A DNA stretch of 64,000 nt, from positions 290,693 through 354,692 of the forward strand of contig BQMJ01000003.1 in the NCBI GenBank assembly GCA_025991245.1. Direction: 5' to 3'. Position numbers and translations under genes: made by a program. This DNA comes from Galdieria partita (Eukaryota; Rhodophyta; Bangiophyceae; Galdieriales; Galdieriaceae). This document shows, in pieces, positions 49,070 through 60,925 of the stretch. Under the pieces are notes generated by a model. The model was not told the DNA's origin. It worked only from the letters and a program-made list of their open reading frames with translations, and did not search any database. Positions within the stretch are counted from its first letter, which is position 1. Each line of letters begins with the position of its first letter.

Positions 49070-49330
49070 CCAACTTTATTTCTAAACACAGAAGGAAGAA
49101 AGACAGTAGTACTACAAAAAACAGGAACAAAGAATCAACTGCTTTCTAATATATAACAAAATAGCCTACCTGACGAATGATTCTCTGAGTTCAGTCATTA
49201 TTAAAAAATAAAAATTGAACAAGAAAGTCATGTCATAAGTGTACATATTGAGAAGCCAACAAAGTGATTCTAAGCTTAGCCCTGTTGAGAATAGATAAAA
49301 AGAGTTTTAAAATGTTTCATCCAAAACTCA
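49070..49330. repeat. Dispersed subtelomeric repeat B, copy 1
   Basis: Diverged match to about 57620-57870. Shared words include AGTAGTACTA, TCAGTCATT and the tail TGTTGAGAATAGATAAAA at nearly the same relative spacing. No coding potential is evident. Confidence 0.55.
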
Positions 49331-49859
49331 AAGTTCATTTTTGGGGAATTCAAGAAGACTACCAGTGTAATAGCCATCATTATCTTCATCATGGCCATTT
49401 TAGTGTCATCAACGGGAAATAACTATAGTATATTTGGAGCTTACAGGAATGATTCAACTCCAATGAATTTTGCAATCGACAATTGTAAAGGTTATTCTAT
49501 TTAAAATGGATTCGAAACATCCTTATAAATAAGAATTGGGTTTCCACTCCAATTCGTTCGACATACTTGCCCGAACGGATACAAATATAGTAGAATTGTG
49601 ACCATAGACAGATGCGTTTTGAATCACAAGAACAATTCAAGCATAGAATCGAAGCACAAAAGAAGCTACGTATTTACTCAATTCATTTTGTTGGAGAGTA
49701 GCATTGTTGGAGAGTAGCATTGTGACGTGCAAAGATTCAAGATTCAGTGAAAGTAAAATAATTCCGCTTCAATGGAATGATACTGCCTCAAAACAAAACG
49801 ATAAATTTCGACAATAATTCCTAAAAGCATTAAACAGTGGGTTTCAACGTGAAACTCTT

Positions 49860-50360
49860 CGAGACCAAACTTTGCCATCCAAGACCTGCTAGTATTGGTC
49901 GTAAACTTTCAATGACTTGAAACTTGAGTTCCATAAAGCTTGAAAAATACTTGTCTTGAGTCCAAGTTCATGTTGTACGTACCTCAACCTGGATCCTTGT
50001 TGAAAACTGTCGCTCTTCATTTTCTGGTAAATTTATAGGCGTTTCTTACTATGTAGAGTACTATAAAAAGAAAAGTCGGCACAAAAAGCTGCCAATTGTT
50101 TCAAGTTCGAACCCCTGTTCCCTATATAGTCTTGTAGTGTAACTTGGTTTTTCAAGTCAAAGTATACTACAAAGTAAAGCCTTGTGAATTACTGCTATGA
50201 ATCTTCTTTTGTGGCACACTCATCAAGGTCTTTTGTAGCACTCGAAGTATATTCTGTGTTGATTCTTGTGTTTTTCAAACAACCGGTTCCTTTATTTGTC
50301 GGTTTATGACCATTTCGAGTCTCACCCAACTGGAGATGAGAGAGGAGCGAATTGCTTTGA
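49860..50360. repeat. Subtelomeric repeat A, copy 1
   Basis: Diverged copy of 51940-52460. Matching blocks include GTGTAACTTGGTTTTTC/ATGTAACTTAGTTTTTC and GAAGTATATTCTG/GGAGTATATTCTG in the same order. On the minus strand it contains a decayed version (stop and frameshift) of the open frame carried by copy 2. Confidence 0.5.
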
Positions 50361-51939
50361 TTGGAACAGGCGGAGTGATGATGGCAGCTTTCAACCTTGC
50401 GTTGACCGACTTGAAGAAATCACCAAAGTTGCGATATATGAGCTAGTTGACTGGGAATTAGATAAAGCTTTATGACTGTTTGAGTGCTTGACCAGTTGAT
50501 ATGTTTCAAAATTGTACAACAGATCCAACTTTGAGATTTGTCGCTGCTTTTTAGAATATATGTAGAAACTAGCTAACTTTGAAATTTTTTTATGAGAGCG
50601 GAGTTTTAATAGAACTTTTATAGATGCGTCTGTGTTGTTTATCGGAGAAACTCTGAGGGAACTAGAGACTGAGTTCCGGTACTAGCTTCATAGCGTGTTC
50701 AAGTACTCTGGGTATGGTTGAAAAATTTAGGAGTTGCTGCTTTCTTTCCTTTTTGCTCTTTGTTTTATGGTTTTACTAGCACAGACAAATTGTTGTCTTG
50801 GGAAGCCACCCTTGACAACTTGGTTATGTTTTTCAACTTTGGACTGCTCTAGTGTTTCTAGAATTTTCCGTGATAGATTGTTGAGTTTTGTGAAACACAG
50901 ACTGTCTGAAACTTTGCGCTGTTTTAGATGTATGGGAGGAAGTGTGCCGAGCATCTGTGTTGGTGACTTTTGTTGTCAAGGGACAAACAAGGCAAGGATC
51001 TTGCAACGACACTTATTATGTGAGTCGTGACGCTATGCCATTATGGACAGTTTTCATATATAGCTTTTATACAAAATAGAAAGAGTCAACAACTAATTCG
51101 CTATTTTCGCAATTCAATTATACAAAAGCAGAATATGCAACACTTGGTCTATGTATTCAAGCTGTTTGAGAAACTTGACTGGATTCTTTATCAAAATACT
51201 TGTAGGCAAAATACAAATTATATACATGTGTCACTTCCAATGTGTACTTAAACGTTTTGTTGATAATTGAAATACTCGACCAGCGTGTATAAACTCTGAT
51301 CTGCACAAGTCTAAAAAGTACTTGATACTGGTAACACAAAAATCACAATCTTTCAAACTGCAAACAGCTCAGCTAGATATTTATCAGCACAAGTGTTCAC
51401 TCTACTTGCCGAAATTTCTCCATGACAACTTGCCAACTACACACCAAATCGTTCCAAGTTGTGCGAAACACGTCTTTCTTCTTGAACGTGGCAGATAATA
51501 CTTTCTTGAAATGATTCCTATCAAATAGAGCTCAATGTTCTCCAAATCAACTTGAAGCAAGTAAATCTCCAAGGTGAATAACAAAGGTGAGTTTATCTCA
51601 CTATACAATGGCGGGCTTTACTCTCAGGGGTATGACGACACTCATTCTGACACAACGGTTCTCTTCAAATAATGCAACCTTAGAGAATCAATAGTATTCT
51701 AGGTAAACCTTTGAGTGGAAGGTTCCCTTGGAAAGTTTTCACTAGGTACACATAAAACTATATATGGCACTTTTGACGATACTCGAAGAGCTCTTCAACA
51801 TCACTTTGCTCAATCTTCCTTTTGTGATTGTTTTGCTCAACTGTGGCTGTAGTTGCTTTGTTACCACCTGTTTTGAAGTGGATAAAATTGTTCCTTTTTA
51901 TGAAAATTCAAGTAGAGTTGAATTTAGAGAAGAACTTTT

Positions 51940-52460
51940 TAGTACGACCAAACTTTGAGGTTTTATGATTTCGCATTTTTTGAAATACCAACCAAGGCCC
52001 GGTTTGGTTTGGTCGTTTCCTGTCAACGACTTGGTTTGAACCTCAAAGTCGCTTCCAAGTTCTTGTCGAATGCAGCGTAGGTACTGCTCGAGAATTTGCT
52101 GATCTTTAGTCTCTGGTCTGTTTGAAGACGTTGACCCTGCGGAGTAGTGGGGAACCAGTCGGCACAAAGGCTCCAAATAGTCTTTGACCTTGAATCCTTG
52201 TCCCACTCTAGTCTTCCAATGTAACTTAGTTTTTCCATTTGAATTGTACAGCTAACTGTTGTCCTGTGAACAACAGAGGAGGACTCTCTCTTGTGGAACA
52301 ATTACCAAGATCGTTTGTAACAATCGGAGTATATTCTGAGATGAGTCTCTTTGGCTCTTCACAAAAACGATTCTTGTCATTGTCAGTTTTTGTCTATTGA
52401 GAATCTATTGTCCAAGTGGAGAGGGGAGATTGGCTCGTGGCAACTCAACTGTGCAGTTCA
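51940..52460. repeat. Subtelomeric repeat A, copy 2, carrying a minus-strand frame
   Basis: Second copy of repeat A. Its minus strand is open from 52206 to 51898 (102 codons, including LEQYLRCIRQELGSDFEVQ and KPGLGWYFKKCE). The aligned stretch of copy 1 keeps YVQHELGLK and GLGW but in different frames. This suggests a former coding sequence multiplied in the subtelomere; the product is not recognised. Confidence 0.45.
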
Positions 52461-55400
52461 ACTGTGAGTTGCTGTTTCGAAAACGGACGTGAACAGAGTT
52501 TGTACACCCACTTTGAAGCATCTTTACGTCGTTGTTTGCTAATCTTACTTGACGAGGTCACTTGAAGGATGCAAATTCGAAACAAGACTTGGAAGAAAAA
52601 GAGTGTCTGATGGGAAAAACTTTCACAAAAGAGAGGCTTCGCAACTCGTCGGCATAGTGTATGTTTGGAATAGCTACCTTAGTCTTTTGTGCTCAAGTCT
52701 ATAAATACTTAGCAGTTGACAGTTTGTGAGACACAGTTTTGGAAAGGATATTGTTTGAATTGTATTACTGTAGGCAATTAAATAGTCCTCTCTTTCTATT
52801 GGGAAACCACAACCAGTTATACAACGTACAATTCTATAAAAAGGCTGACAAGCACAAAGTATACAAACTGACAACTGTCCACGAAATTATGAATACATTG
52901 CTCATTTTAGACAGCGATTCTTTCTGCATATTAAATTACTCTACTGAGCAACATTCCTATATATGCGCAAGATATTCCAGGATCTTCCTACTTTACAAAG
53001 CAAAATTGAGCAAGACATGAATATTTTATTCTTGATGCCCTGTTTACTTGAACGATCGATCTTCATACTGTGGGTACGGTTGCTAAAATTTTATTTTCGT
53101 AGAAGTCTAGCGTCCGTGAATGAATACACACTGAATTTCGTGACTAGTTAATTATACAAGAAGAACTCTAGCCAACATTTGGATTGACATAATGATGAAA
53201 ATGTCTGAAAGGCAAGGAATTTTTTTTCATTCAATTGATAATAAAAAATGTACACTACACGTAATTTCATTTATAGACAAATTACCTTGTCAATTATATA
53301 CAAACGAGAAAGAATTTTAGCCAAGAAAGAAAGACAAACACCAACTGTAATACACAGCACAAAAAAAGACCATTATAGAAGGAAAATACAATTGACAATA
53401 TCCAAGAAATCGAATCTTGGCAATTTGCATATGCTTTAACCCAATTCAGGAGAGGCGACACTCAACGTTTAGCCACTTTGAGTCACAAACCCGTAAACAG
53501 AGAGACTTCAGAGAATCAACGCAAATTCTTAAAAAAAGGCAAAAACTAGAATTGACCATTCAAGTTTTACTAATCAGCCAATCAGAATTATTCATAATTG
53601 GACAGAGCTGGGGCCAATGCAGTAGAGCTATCACCCAACGCCCAAAAAAGAAAGTTCTCGTATCGCTTCATAACAAAAACTTTATTATGAAGAACAACTA
53701 TACAAAAATGCTTCTAAGACCACAGTTTAAAAGAAAAGTTTCAAACAACCCAATATCAATCAAAACAATAAATAGAGATGCAAGACAATTGACATGAGAT
53801 GCTTTATTTATCACAGAAACTTATTGAAGACAACATGTACTTGTGAGAGTTCCACATAGAATATTCAATTGAAAAGAGAAAAAAAACCCAAAAATTTCTG
53901 GCAACAACAATATTAGCTCAAAACGAACTACTCAGCCAAAACAAGGACAAACACAATCAAATTGCTAAATTACAGGGTATCTAAGAGAAGAAAAAGTTTA
54001 CGAATTTTATATAACACAGTGGCGAATTAAAACAATTAGGAAAACATATAAAAGCGGACCATACAAAAAGTTCGGAATAAAATACATTAAAACTATAAAG
54101 TTGTCTATAATAAACAATGCTGAAATCATTTCCAATTGCACTGTGATGTGAGAGGAAAAAGATTAACATAAAAAACACCTAAAGTAGTATCTGGAAAATA
54201 TTATATATTCAAAAACCATACACACTCAACAAGAACAAATGCAATTTTACAAAGAAACCTCTATTCTTTACAAGCGACTAAATTAGAAAGTGATATCTGT
54301 GAAATCAATTGTAGCAAGTAATATATAGAACCTTAGTAGATTGTGTTGCAAATGAAAAACTTGTTGCATTGTAGATTTTACTAGGCTGAATTAGAATCCA
54401 AGCTTAGTCGTTGGGAAATCCATTAAGAAGTTATTTGAGTTCACACGAGGGTTCATGGATTCATTCCCCCTCATTTTCCTCTATTGCCTTTTGGCTGTCA
54501 TGGGCTGCTTTTTGTTCTACGTAGCCAATTCTCGACAAAATTCAAAAATTTTTCAAAATTTTTTTAAAGCAGATATTTGTGGAAAGAACTTGTAGAAATT
54601 GGTTTGTATATACTAATTTGCGTTTTCTTGTTTCATATGAACTTTTTCACGATTAGCCAAGAGCAAGCTCCAACTGTCTAAAAAATGGATAGAGTGCTAT
54701 TTATTTGTAAATATAAAGATAAGTAGTGGTCGAAATCAACAGAAATGGAGGAGTAAAAGAGTCGAACTTACCAAGCTCTTCCTTCATATTCCATTGTCCT
54801 CTGGAAAAGTTGAGGAAAGACCAACGATTGATTCAAAATCTCTATGGTGCATTTTTGCATACACGACATAGTTGGAAATTCTTGAGCCAGTTTGCAAGTA
54901 CACTAGAATATTTACAAGTAGAGCTTCTCCTGCAGTGTCTCAAATACCACAGTATTTCAAGTTGAGCCGTCAACAAAGACTGCTAGTCTCAATCTTGCTC
55001 TTGCTTCCTATTAAAACGTAGAAATGAATATGTACCTCAGTAGAAGGCATTCATTTAATTTCTATTCGCCACGTACCGATCTAAACGCTAGATAAGTATG
55101 AAAAGCAATACGCATTGAAATTTCTTATGGTAATAATGGAAGAAATAGAATTTCGATTGGAGGACTTCCCAAGCAAAGAGTTTCAAGTAGAAAATTCTAG
55201 CAAAAAGAGCTAGGAAGAAACCAAAATATTATGCAATGCATACTAAAAGACTAAAAAAGAATTTAAAGATAAGAAAACAAAGAACAAATTGATTGTAAAG
55301 AAAAAGAGTGAAAGTACAATATGACCAATAAGGAAAAATGCCACGCAGTGATATAATCTTCTAATAGTTATTGCGCAAAGTATTGACCAGGTAGACATAA

Positions 55401-56179
55401 AGCAACAAGAAAGAGGAAGAACAGCAGACATTATGGAATATTAATGTTGTCGTTGTTAACTGCTTCTTTCAATTGAAAGCGTTCTTTATGGCATATGTAT
55501 GGTATGGCTTATTTTTGGTTCAATATGTATACCATCAGCAAAGTAGCATTATAGCATACAAAGATACTCACAGAATGAAATAAGGAGTATACAATGATCA
55601 TAAGAAAATAAAACCCTGTTTTGCGAAATTGCTAAGTGATAGATAGGACAACATAAGGAAAAAAATAGGGCGAAACAAGTTTGTACTCTTCAAACCACTG
55701 TCATTGTATCGAGAAAGGCTCTAACACGGTGGATTCCGTGTAAGATGGTTGCAAAAAAACGGAGCCAATTTAGTTTTGCAAGGTTTGAAGTAAATAATAA
55801 ATTATGTTAGCTCCAAACAAATGAAAAGGTTTCCCCGAAACAAGTACTAGAGAAAATTCATGATCAGTCAAAAGCAGTACAAGTGCGCGAGTATGTTAGG
55901 GGATGAAGATTTCATAGGCGAAGATGAATTGACACGAATAGATCAACAAGCAAAACAAAACTTAAACACTACCCAATAACAAAGCAACAAGGTAAGTCAA
56001 AATATTTGAATTATTAAATAATTCTTTGCTTTATAACATTGGTTTCACGAGAACATAATTCATTGAAGGAAAGCACATGACGTATGTCATAGGACACTAG
56101 ACAATTCTTTTTTTCTTAGACCGTTGTAACGTTTCTTTCTTTCGTACACATATAGACTTATAAATGAACGATACAGATA

Positions 56180-58117
56180 GCGATTTTGAAAATAACCCAT
56201 AGAGAAGAGAAAGACAGCAAGAGAAATAGAATCTCTAGATAGTTGAAGAATTCTCATATACTACTTGTCTTTATTGAATAAGTATATCTCTAATTGTTTT
56301 CTTCAACGAACATCGATCGATAATGCAAAAGATAGTAAGAAGAAGTGTCCAAAATGCATGTTCAACGAAAAACCTACCTTATTCTCAGTCGGAAACAATT
56401 CAGTGCTTTTGTCAAATTGAAATACTTAAAAGAAATTTTATATATTTAAGAAGGAAAGAAACAAAAACAACAGGATGATTCCAAAGAACAAGAATCAAAA
56501 TACAACAAACTCATGGAGGAAAGGTGCTCTTGAGAGATATGTTTCCCTACAAGCTGTTATTCAAAGCATAGTCAAACTGACATCAAGCATATAATGTCCA
56601 AGATGCTACAGAAAAAGTTGAACTTTTGTGGCTAGATTGCAACTACTTAATTCATTTGAGGCCTTTTTATGAGAAGAGTGTGGCTTGCTTTGTCTTCATT
56701 ATATATATCAACAGTACAATTCGTGTATAATATTATGCCGATCAACATAAAATAGAACACAATGGATCCAGTTACCATAAGAAAGCAATTTTTTTTTTCA
56801 AAAAAAGTGTCTGATAAAAGATGCCACATAGTAACAACCAACAGTTGCAAGATTCTACTTTTCGAAAAACTGTCGCCTTTCAATATCGAAGACGACTATA
56901 TTGAAACAAGCCATGCAATACGTTAGGTGTAAAAATTACCAGATTTAGATTTCGTAATACATCGAATTCATAACCAAATTGCTCAGCTCCCCCCAAAAAT
57001 TAAAAACTTCGATAAAAGTGAAACAAATGAAACAATTGGATATCGCTTACATGCAATACAAATACAACTGTGGGGGTGATTCCCAAAAGATTTTAAAGTA
57101 AGAATTACTTTGTCACTCGAGGTAAATTAGCAAATTCACAAAAATCTTCGAGAATGTTGACACAATTTCACATATATGTAGCCCAATCTAAACCACTTAA
57201 ATTTATATTCTACTAGATTCTTTTACGACGATCTAGTGAATTGCGAAAAACACATGCCTTTTAGAAAAAGGAATGAAAAGTCGTGTCTTTTCAAATAAAA
57301 AATTTAACTGTTTTTTGTAAAATTATCTACGTTTCATTAGAAGAGCTAGAAAAATGTCGTCTCGAATAGAGTTTATAGAAAAAGAAAGAATTTAATAAGG
57401 TCGGCCCATGAAAAAATTGAAGAATTTCAATGCATAACTTGTCTTTTATGGCATCAGTATTCCTAGCGGTTCTCAGGGGTAGACAGTGGTGATAATGCGA
57501 TATTTAGTAAAAAGAAAAGTAGAACAAATTTGCATATAAAGAAGATCATTGTATTCTCACCTCGAACAGTTTAGTACATAGGTGAAATAAAACCTAGAAA
57601 AGCTTCATTACACATTCAAGGATTATAAGACAGAAACCACAAAAGGAACAAAGATAGTAGTACTAGAAGAGAAAGGATAAAGAAAATCAATGTTTTGAAA
57701 TGTGAACAAAGAGCCTAAACGATGATTGAATCTTCTAATTCAGTCATTCTTATAAAATAACGATAGAACAAAAATCTATGGCATAAGAGTCCGCACATGA
57801 AGAACCAACAAATTGATTCGGAGTTTGACAATGTTGAGAATAGATAAAAGGCGGCCCGAAAAGTTTACCAAAATACAAAGTTTTGATTTTGAAAATCCAA
57901 GAATACCATAAGCATTGTTCATATTTTGCTAAATATGTATAGCGACACAATATTTCAAGTTAAGTGTACTCACAGATTGAAACAAGCAGAACCTTTAGGC
58001 CGTTAGAAAGTAAAACTACCTACCAATTGTTTACATTTTCAATAACACTGCAAGTAGAATACAATAAAGTGACCAAAAAACACTACTTAAATTTTGCTAT
58101 CTAAGACAGATATTTCA
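56180..58117. repeat. Degenerate ~1.2-kb-spaced subtelomeric repeats
   Basis: A recurring block with GAAGAATT(C/T)... followed by CTTGTCTTTA-like sequence appears near 56240 and 57420, and as GAAGAGTTTTCATATACC near 58622, spaced about 1.18-1.2 kb. Preceding words (CCATAGAG, AGAGAAATAGAA) also recur. These look like older, decayed relatives of the terminal 2.45-kb element. Confidence 0.4.
57620..57870. repeat. Dispersed subtelomeric repeat B, copy 2
   Basis: Second diverged copy of the 49070-49330 sequence, 8.5 kb away in the same orientation. See copy 1 for the shared words. Confidence 0.55.
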
Positions 58118-60600
58118 AGACGATTTTCATAGGGCAAGGTTCAACCATAGAGGTCTTGGTGAAACGATCGAAACAGAAGTTTCGACACTAACCAAATTGA
58201 ACTATTATTATTATGTATGCACTGAAGATAGCAACGATCTTAATAAGAAACATCAATAAAGAAATATCAATATCGTTACTAAGTAATACCCATACACACT
58301 AATATGAAAAGAGAAATTTGTGAGAAACATTATTGTGCCATTAATGCATAAAAAAAGTTCAAGAATTTATAAAATTTATGCCAATATTAAAAGAATAAAG
58401 AAAAAGATTTCAGCAGTTCAGTTTCAGTTCTATTATATTGGCATTATGGAAAGGTATTGAAGAGAAGTTTATGCAATACATCAAAGGGGAATAGCAATCT
58501 TTGCATTATAAGGGCTACATTTGACTCTAAAGTTTGTCAAAGGAACAATACAAATACCAATTTTATAAGGAAGCCATAGAGTAATAAGCATTTAGAGAAA
58601 TAGAAACTTGAGAGTACATTGAAGAGTTTTCATATACCACATGTCTCTTACATCATCAGTACCTTGAACCTGTTCTCGTCCTGTAGACATTTGTCGACCG
58701 TGTGAAACGAAGTAAAAAAGTTACATCAAACTGCTCACAAAGAAGAAAAATACAATACTTTTGATGAAAGTGAATTTAGCAACTATACCACATTGAAATA
58801 CAGAAGAAAAAATATTTTTTTTCTCATTGGAGGAAAAGTAGAACAAAGGATGGACAATCCTTGAAAACAACAATGAAAGCAGTAAGAAACAAAGAAATGA
58901 AAATGTTAGTAGTGTCAGATTGCTCTACTGTTGCAACGACTTGTTCACGTACATGCTCGCGTCTTAGATTTATGACACCAGAAGGGTACCATTCAAACGA
59001 ATCACTTAAATTCTCGAAAAAAATACAAAAAACAGCAAAAATTTGTGAACTCCAAAAAAAATCTGAACTAAACGAGGAATGTAACAACTAAGTCTAGTTT
59101 CCAATCCAAAAAAAGCTTAAACAAAGTGTAGCTTACAGGAAACCAACCTTGGTCAGAAGCACAACGAGCATAAAAAAAAAACAAGACGTAACTATTCTTT
59201 GGCAAAAAACATAAACAAGAAATCAGACATAAACAATTTACTCCGCCCACTCCTACTTTGAGACTACTAGAGTGCAACGAATCGAAAAAAAATGAATGTC
59301 CTGGCTGAAAGCAATAAGCATTTTTTTCTTATTTCAGTTTTATTAGGTTTCATTAGGATATAATTTCAAGTTAAACATGCATATTTATCTAAAATTTCAA
59401 ACACTATTGGAAGACATTAACAGGGTGATTTAAGGTAAATTCATCCAATATTAGAAACCAAAAGGATCATACACCAAATAGATTCTGCAAAAATACTAGA
59501 CAAAGCAAAATATCATGATATGAAAAAACTCTATCACTTTAATGTGCCACTCAGTCAATCAAGAACGACGGTAACAATGTTAATAACAACAAAAAAGGAA
59601 CCAATCAAGAAAAATGCTCACAATTTCTAAAAACCTCACGATATCGAATTACTGCAAAGCAACAGAAATGCTTCAACTCAAAAAAGCTTTAAAAAATAGC
59701 GCCTTAAAATTTTCAATAAATTCTTAGGTTTTCCAGTAACAAACAAAAAATACAAACGTACGAAAAGATAGCTCACAAGGCAAGTCACTTCATCACTGGC
59801 AAAACAAGCAGTACAGTTTGAGAATAATTATTTTCACCAGACTAAAAGCAAAAGTAAAGGTTTTGGTAGAACCAATTCACTTTCTTTCTCTAATGCATTG
59901 TGATGACCGAAAACATAATAAATTTTCAAATGCGGATGTTTTGGTACAGGGCAATGGGAGCTTTTTTATCAGGGTTTATTAATTTTTATTAAGGTTTATT
60001 GCTGTTTTTATCTAAAGTCACCAAATTATAGAAAAATATTAACAGGATAAATAAAGACACATTCATCCATTATAAGAAAGCTCGAGTATCCTTTACACAA
60101 CATATAAGGGTTCAACGAAGAACAAAGAAAACTGATATGTATTAAAAGCTTTAAAAATTCATTTACAACTTGGTCAATGAAAGACGACAATGTCAAAACA
60201 ACAGTTACTACAAAAAAGTTTCCATTTGAGCAAACCGCTTAAACTTTTCAATGAACACAAAACAACAGAAAAATGCCTAAACAAAAAAGGGCGACCAATA
60301 TTTACGAGTAAAATGTAAACATTCTCTTTACGTTTGAAGCATTCTCGCAGTAAAACTCAAATAGAAACAGAACCGAAATAAGCTCATAAAAGAAGTCACA
60401 TCGTCATCTTTAGAATACTCCTAAAAAATTTGCGACATAATTGATTCTACTAGAAGCAAGGGTAAAAAGCTTGATAGGATTAAGCGGCTTCTCTAATGCA
60501 TTAATGAAAAAAATGAGTGACTTGCAAAATAAGTGCAGCCTGGCAGAAGGAAGCATGCATTTTTTTGTCTTATTGAGGTTCTACTGAGGGTTTACTATAG
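58118..60600. repeat. Terminal subtelomeric element, proximal copy
   Basis: About 2.45 kb, repeated at 60926-63365 in the same orientation, by eye about 80-86% alike. Copies begin just after AAGACGATT(T/C)TCATA and share GTTTCGA, CTTTGCATTATAAGGGCTACA, TTGTCGACCGTGTGAAACGAAG and GGAAGCATGCATTTTT-type blocks in order. The copy is followed by telomere-like sequence. It contains a 69-codon minus-strand frame (59068-59277). Confidence 0.85.
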
Positions 60601-60925
60601 GGTCTACTTATGCTGTACTATTAGGGTTTATTAGGGAATGTTAGGGAATATTAAGGTTAACCGAAAAGAGCCAATAAAAGAAGTCACAACGCCATCTTTA
60701 AAATACTCATTAAGAATTTGCGACAAAACTGATTACATTAGAAGCAACGGTAAAAAGCATTATAGAATAAAGCGGATCCTGGAATGCATACATGAAAAAA
60801 GAAATGATTGAATTGCAAAATGTGTGTAGCCTGGCCGAAGGAAGCATGCATTTTTCTTTCTTATTGAGATTTTACTGATGTTTACTATACGGTCTACTTA
60901 TAGTTTACTATTAGGGTTTAATAAA
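60373..60925. repeat. Local duplication of the element's distal end
   Basis: 60373-60656 and 60660-60925 are diverged tandem copies (offset about 287 bp). Both share CATAAAAGAAGTCACA-like sequence, TTTGCGACA, GAAGCAA.GGTAAAAAGC and GAAGGAAGCATGCATTTTT, and both finish in telomere-like repeats. The same end module recurs next to the true telomere (about 63150-63365). Confidence 0.75.
60588..60656 (+). repeat. Interstitial degenerate telomeric tract
   Basis: T/A/G-rich words such as GAGGGTTTACTA, TATTAGGGTTTATTAGGG and GTTAGGGAATATTAAGG in the same orientation as the terminal array. A second short tract (TATTAGGGTTTAATAAAG) lies at about 60910-60925. Confidence 0.7.

Noticed and set aside
49690-49723. 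16-bp perfect tandem duplication (GTTGGAGAGTAGCATT twice)
   Set aside because: An isolated replication-slippage event with no further structure; not informative alone.
50734-51030. Cys-rich frame with a hydrophobic start resembling a signal peptide
   Set aside because: The hydrophobic segment precedes the first ATG, an overlapping opposite-strand frame is equally open, and no homology is apparent.
53417-53797. 126-codon plus-strand frame, the longest in the distal subtelomere
   Set aside because: It starts at TTG, has low-complexity Lys/Gln/Ile composition expected from A-rich DNA, and shows no family pattern or counterpart in other repeat copies.
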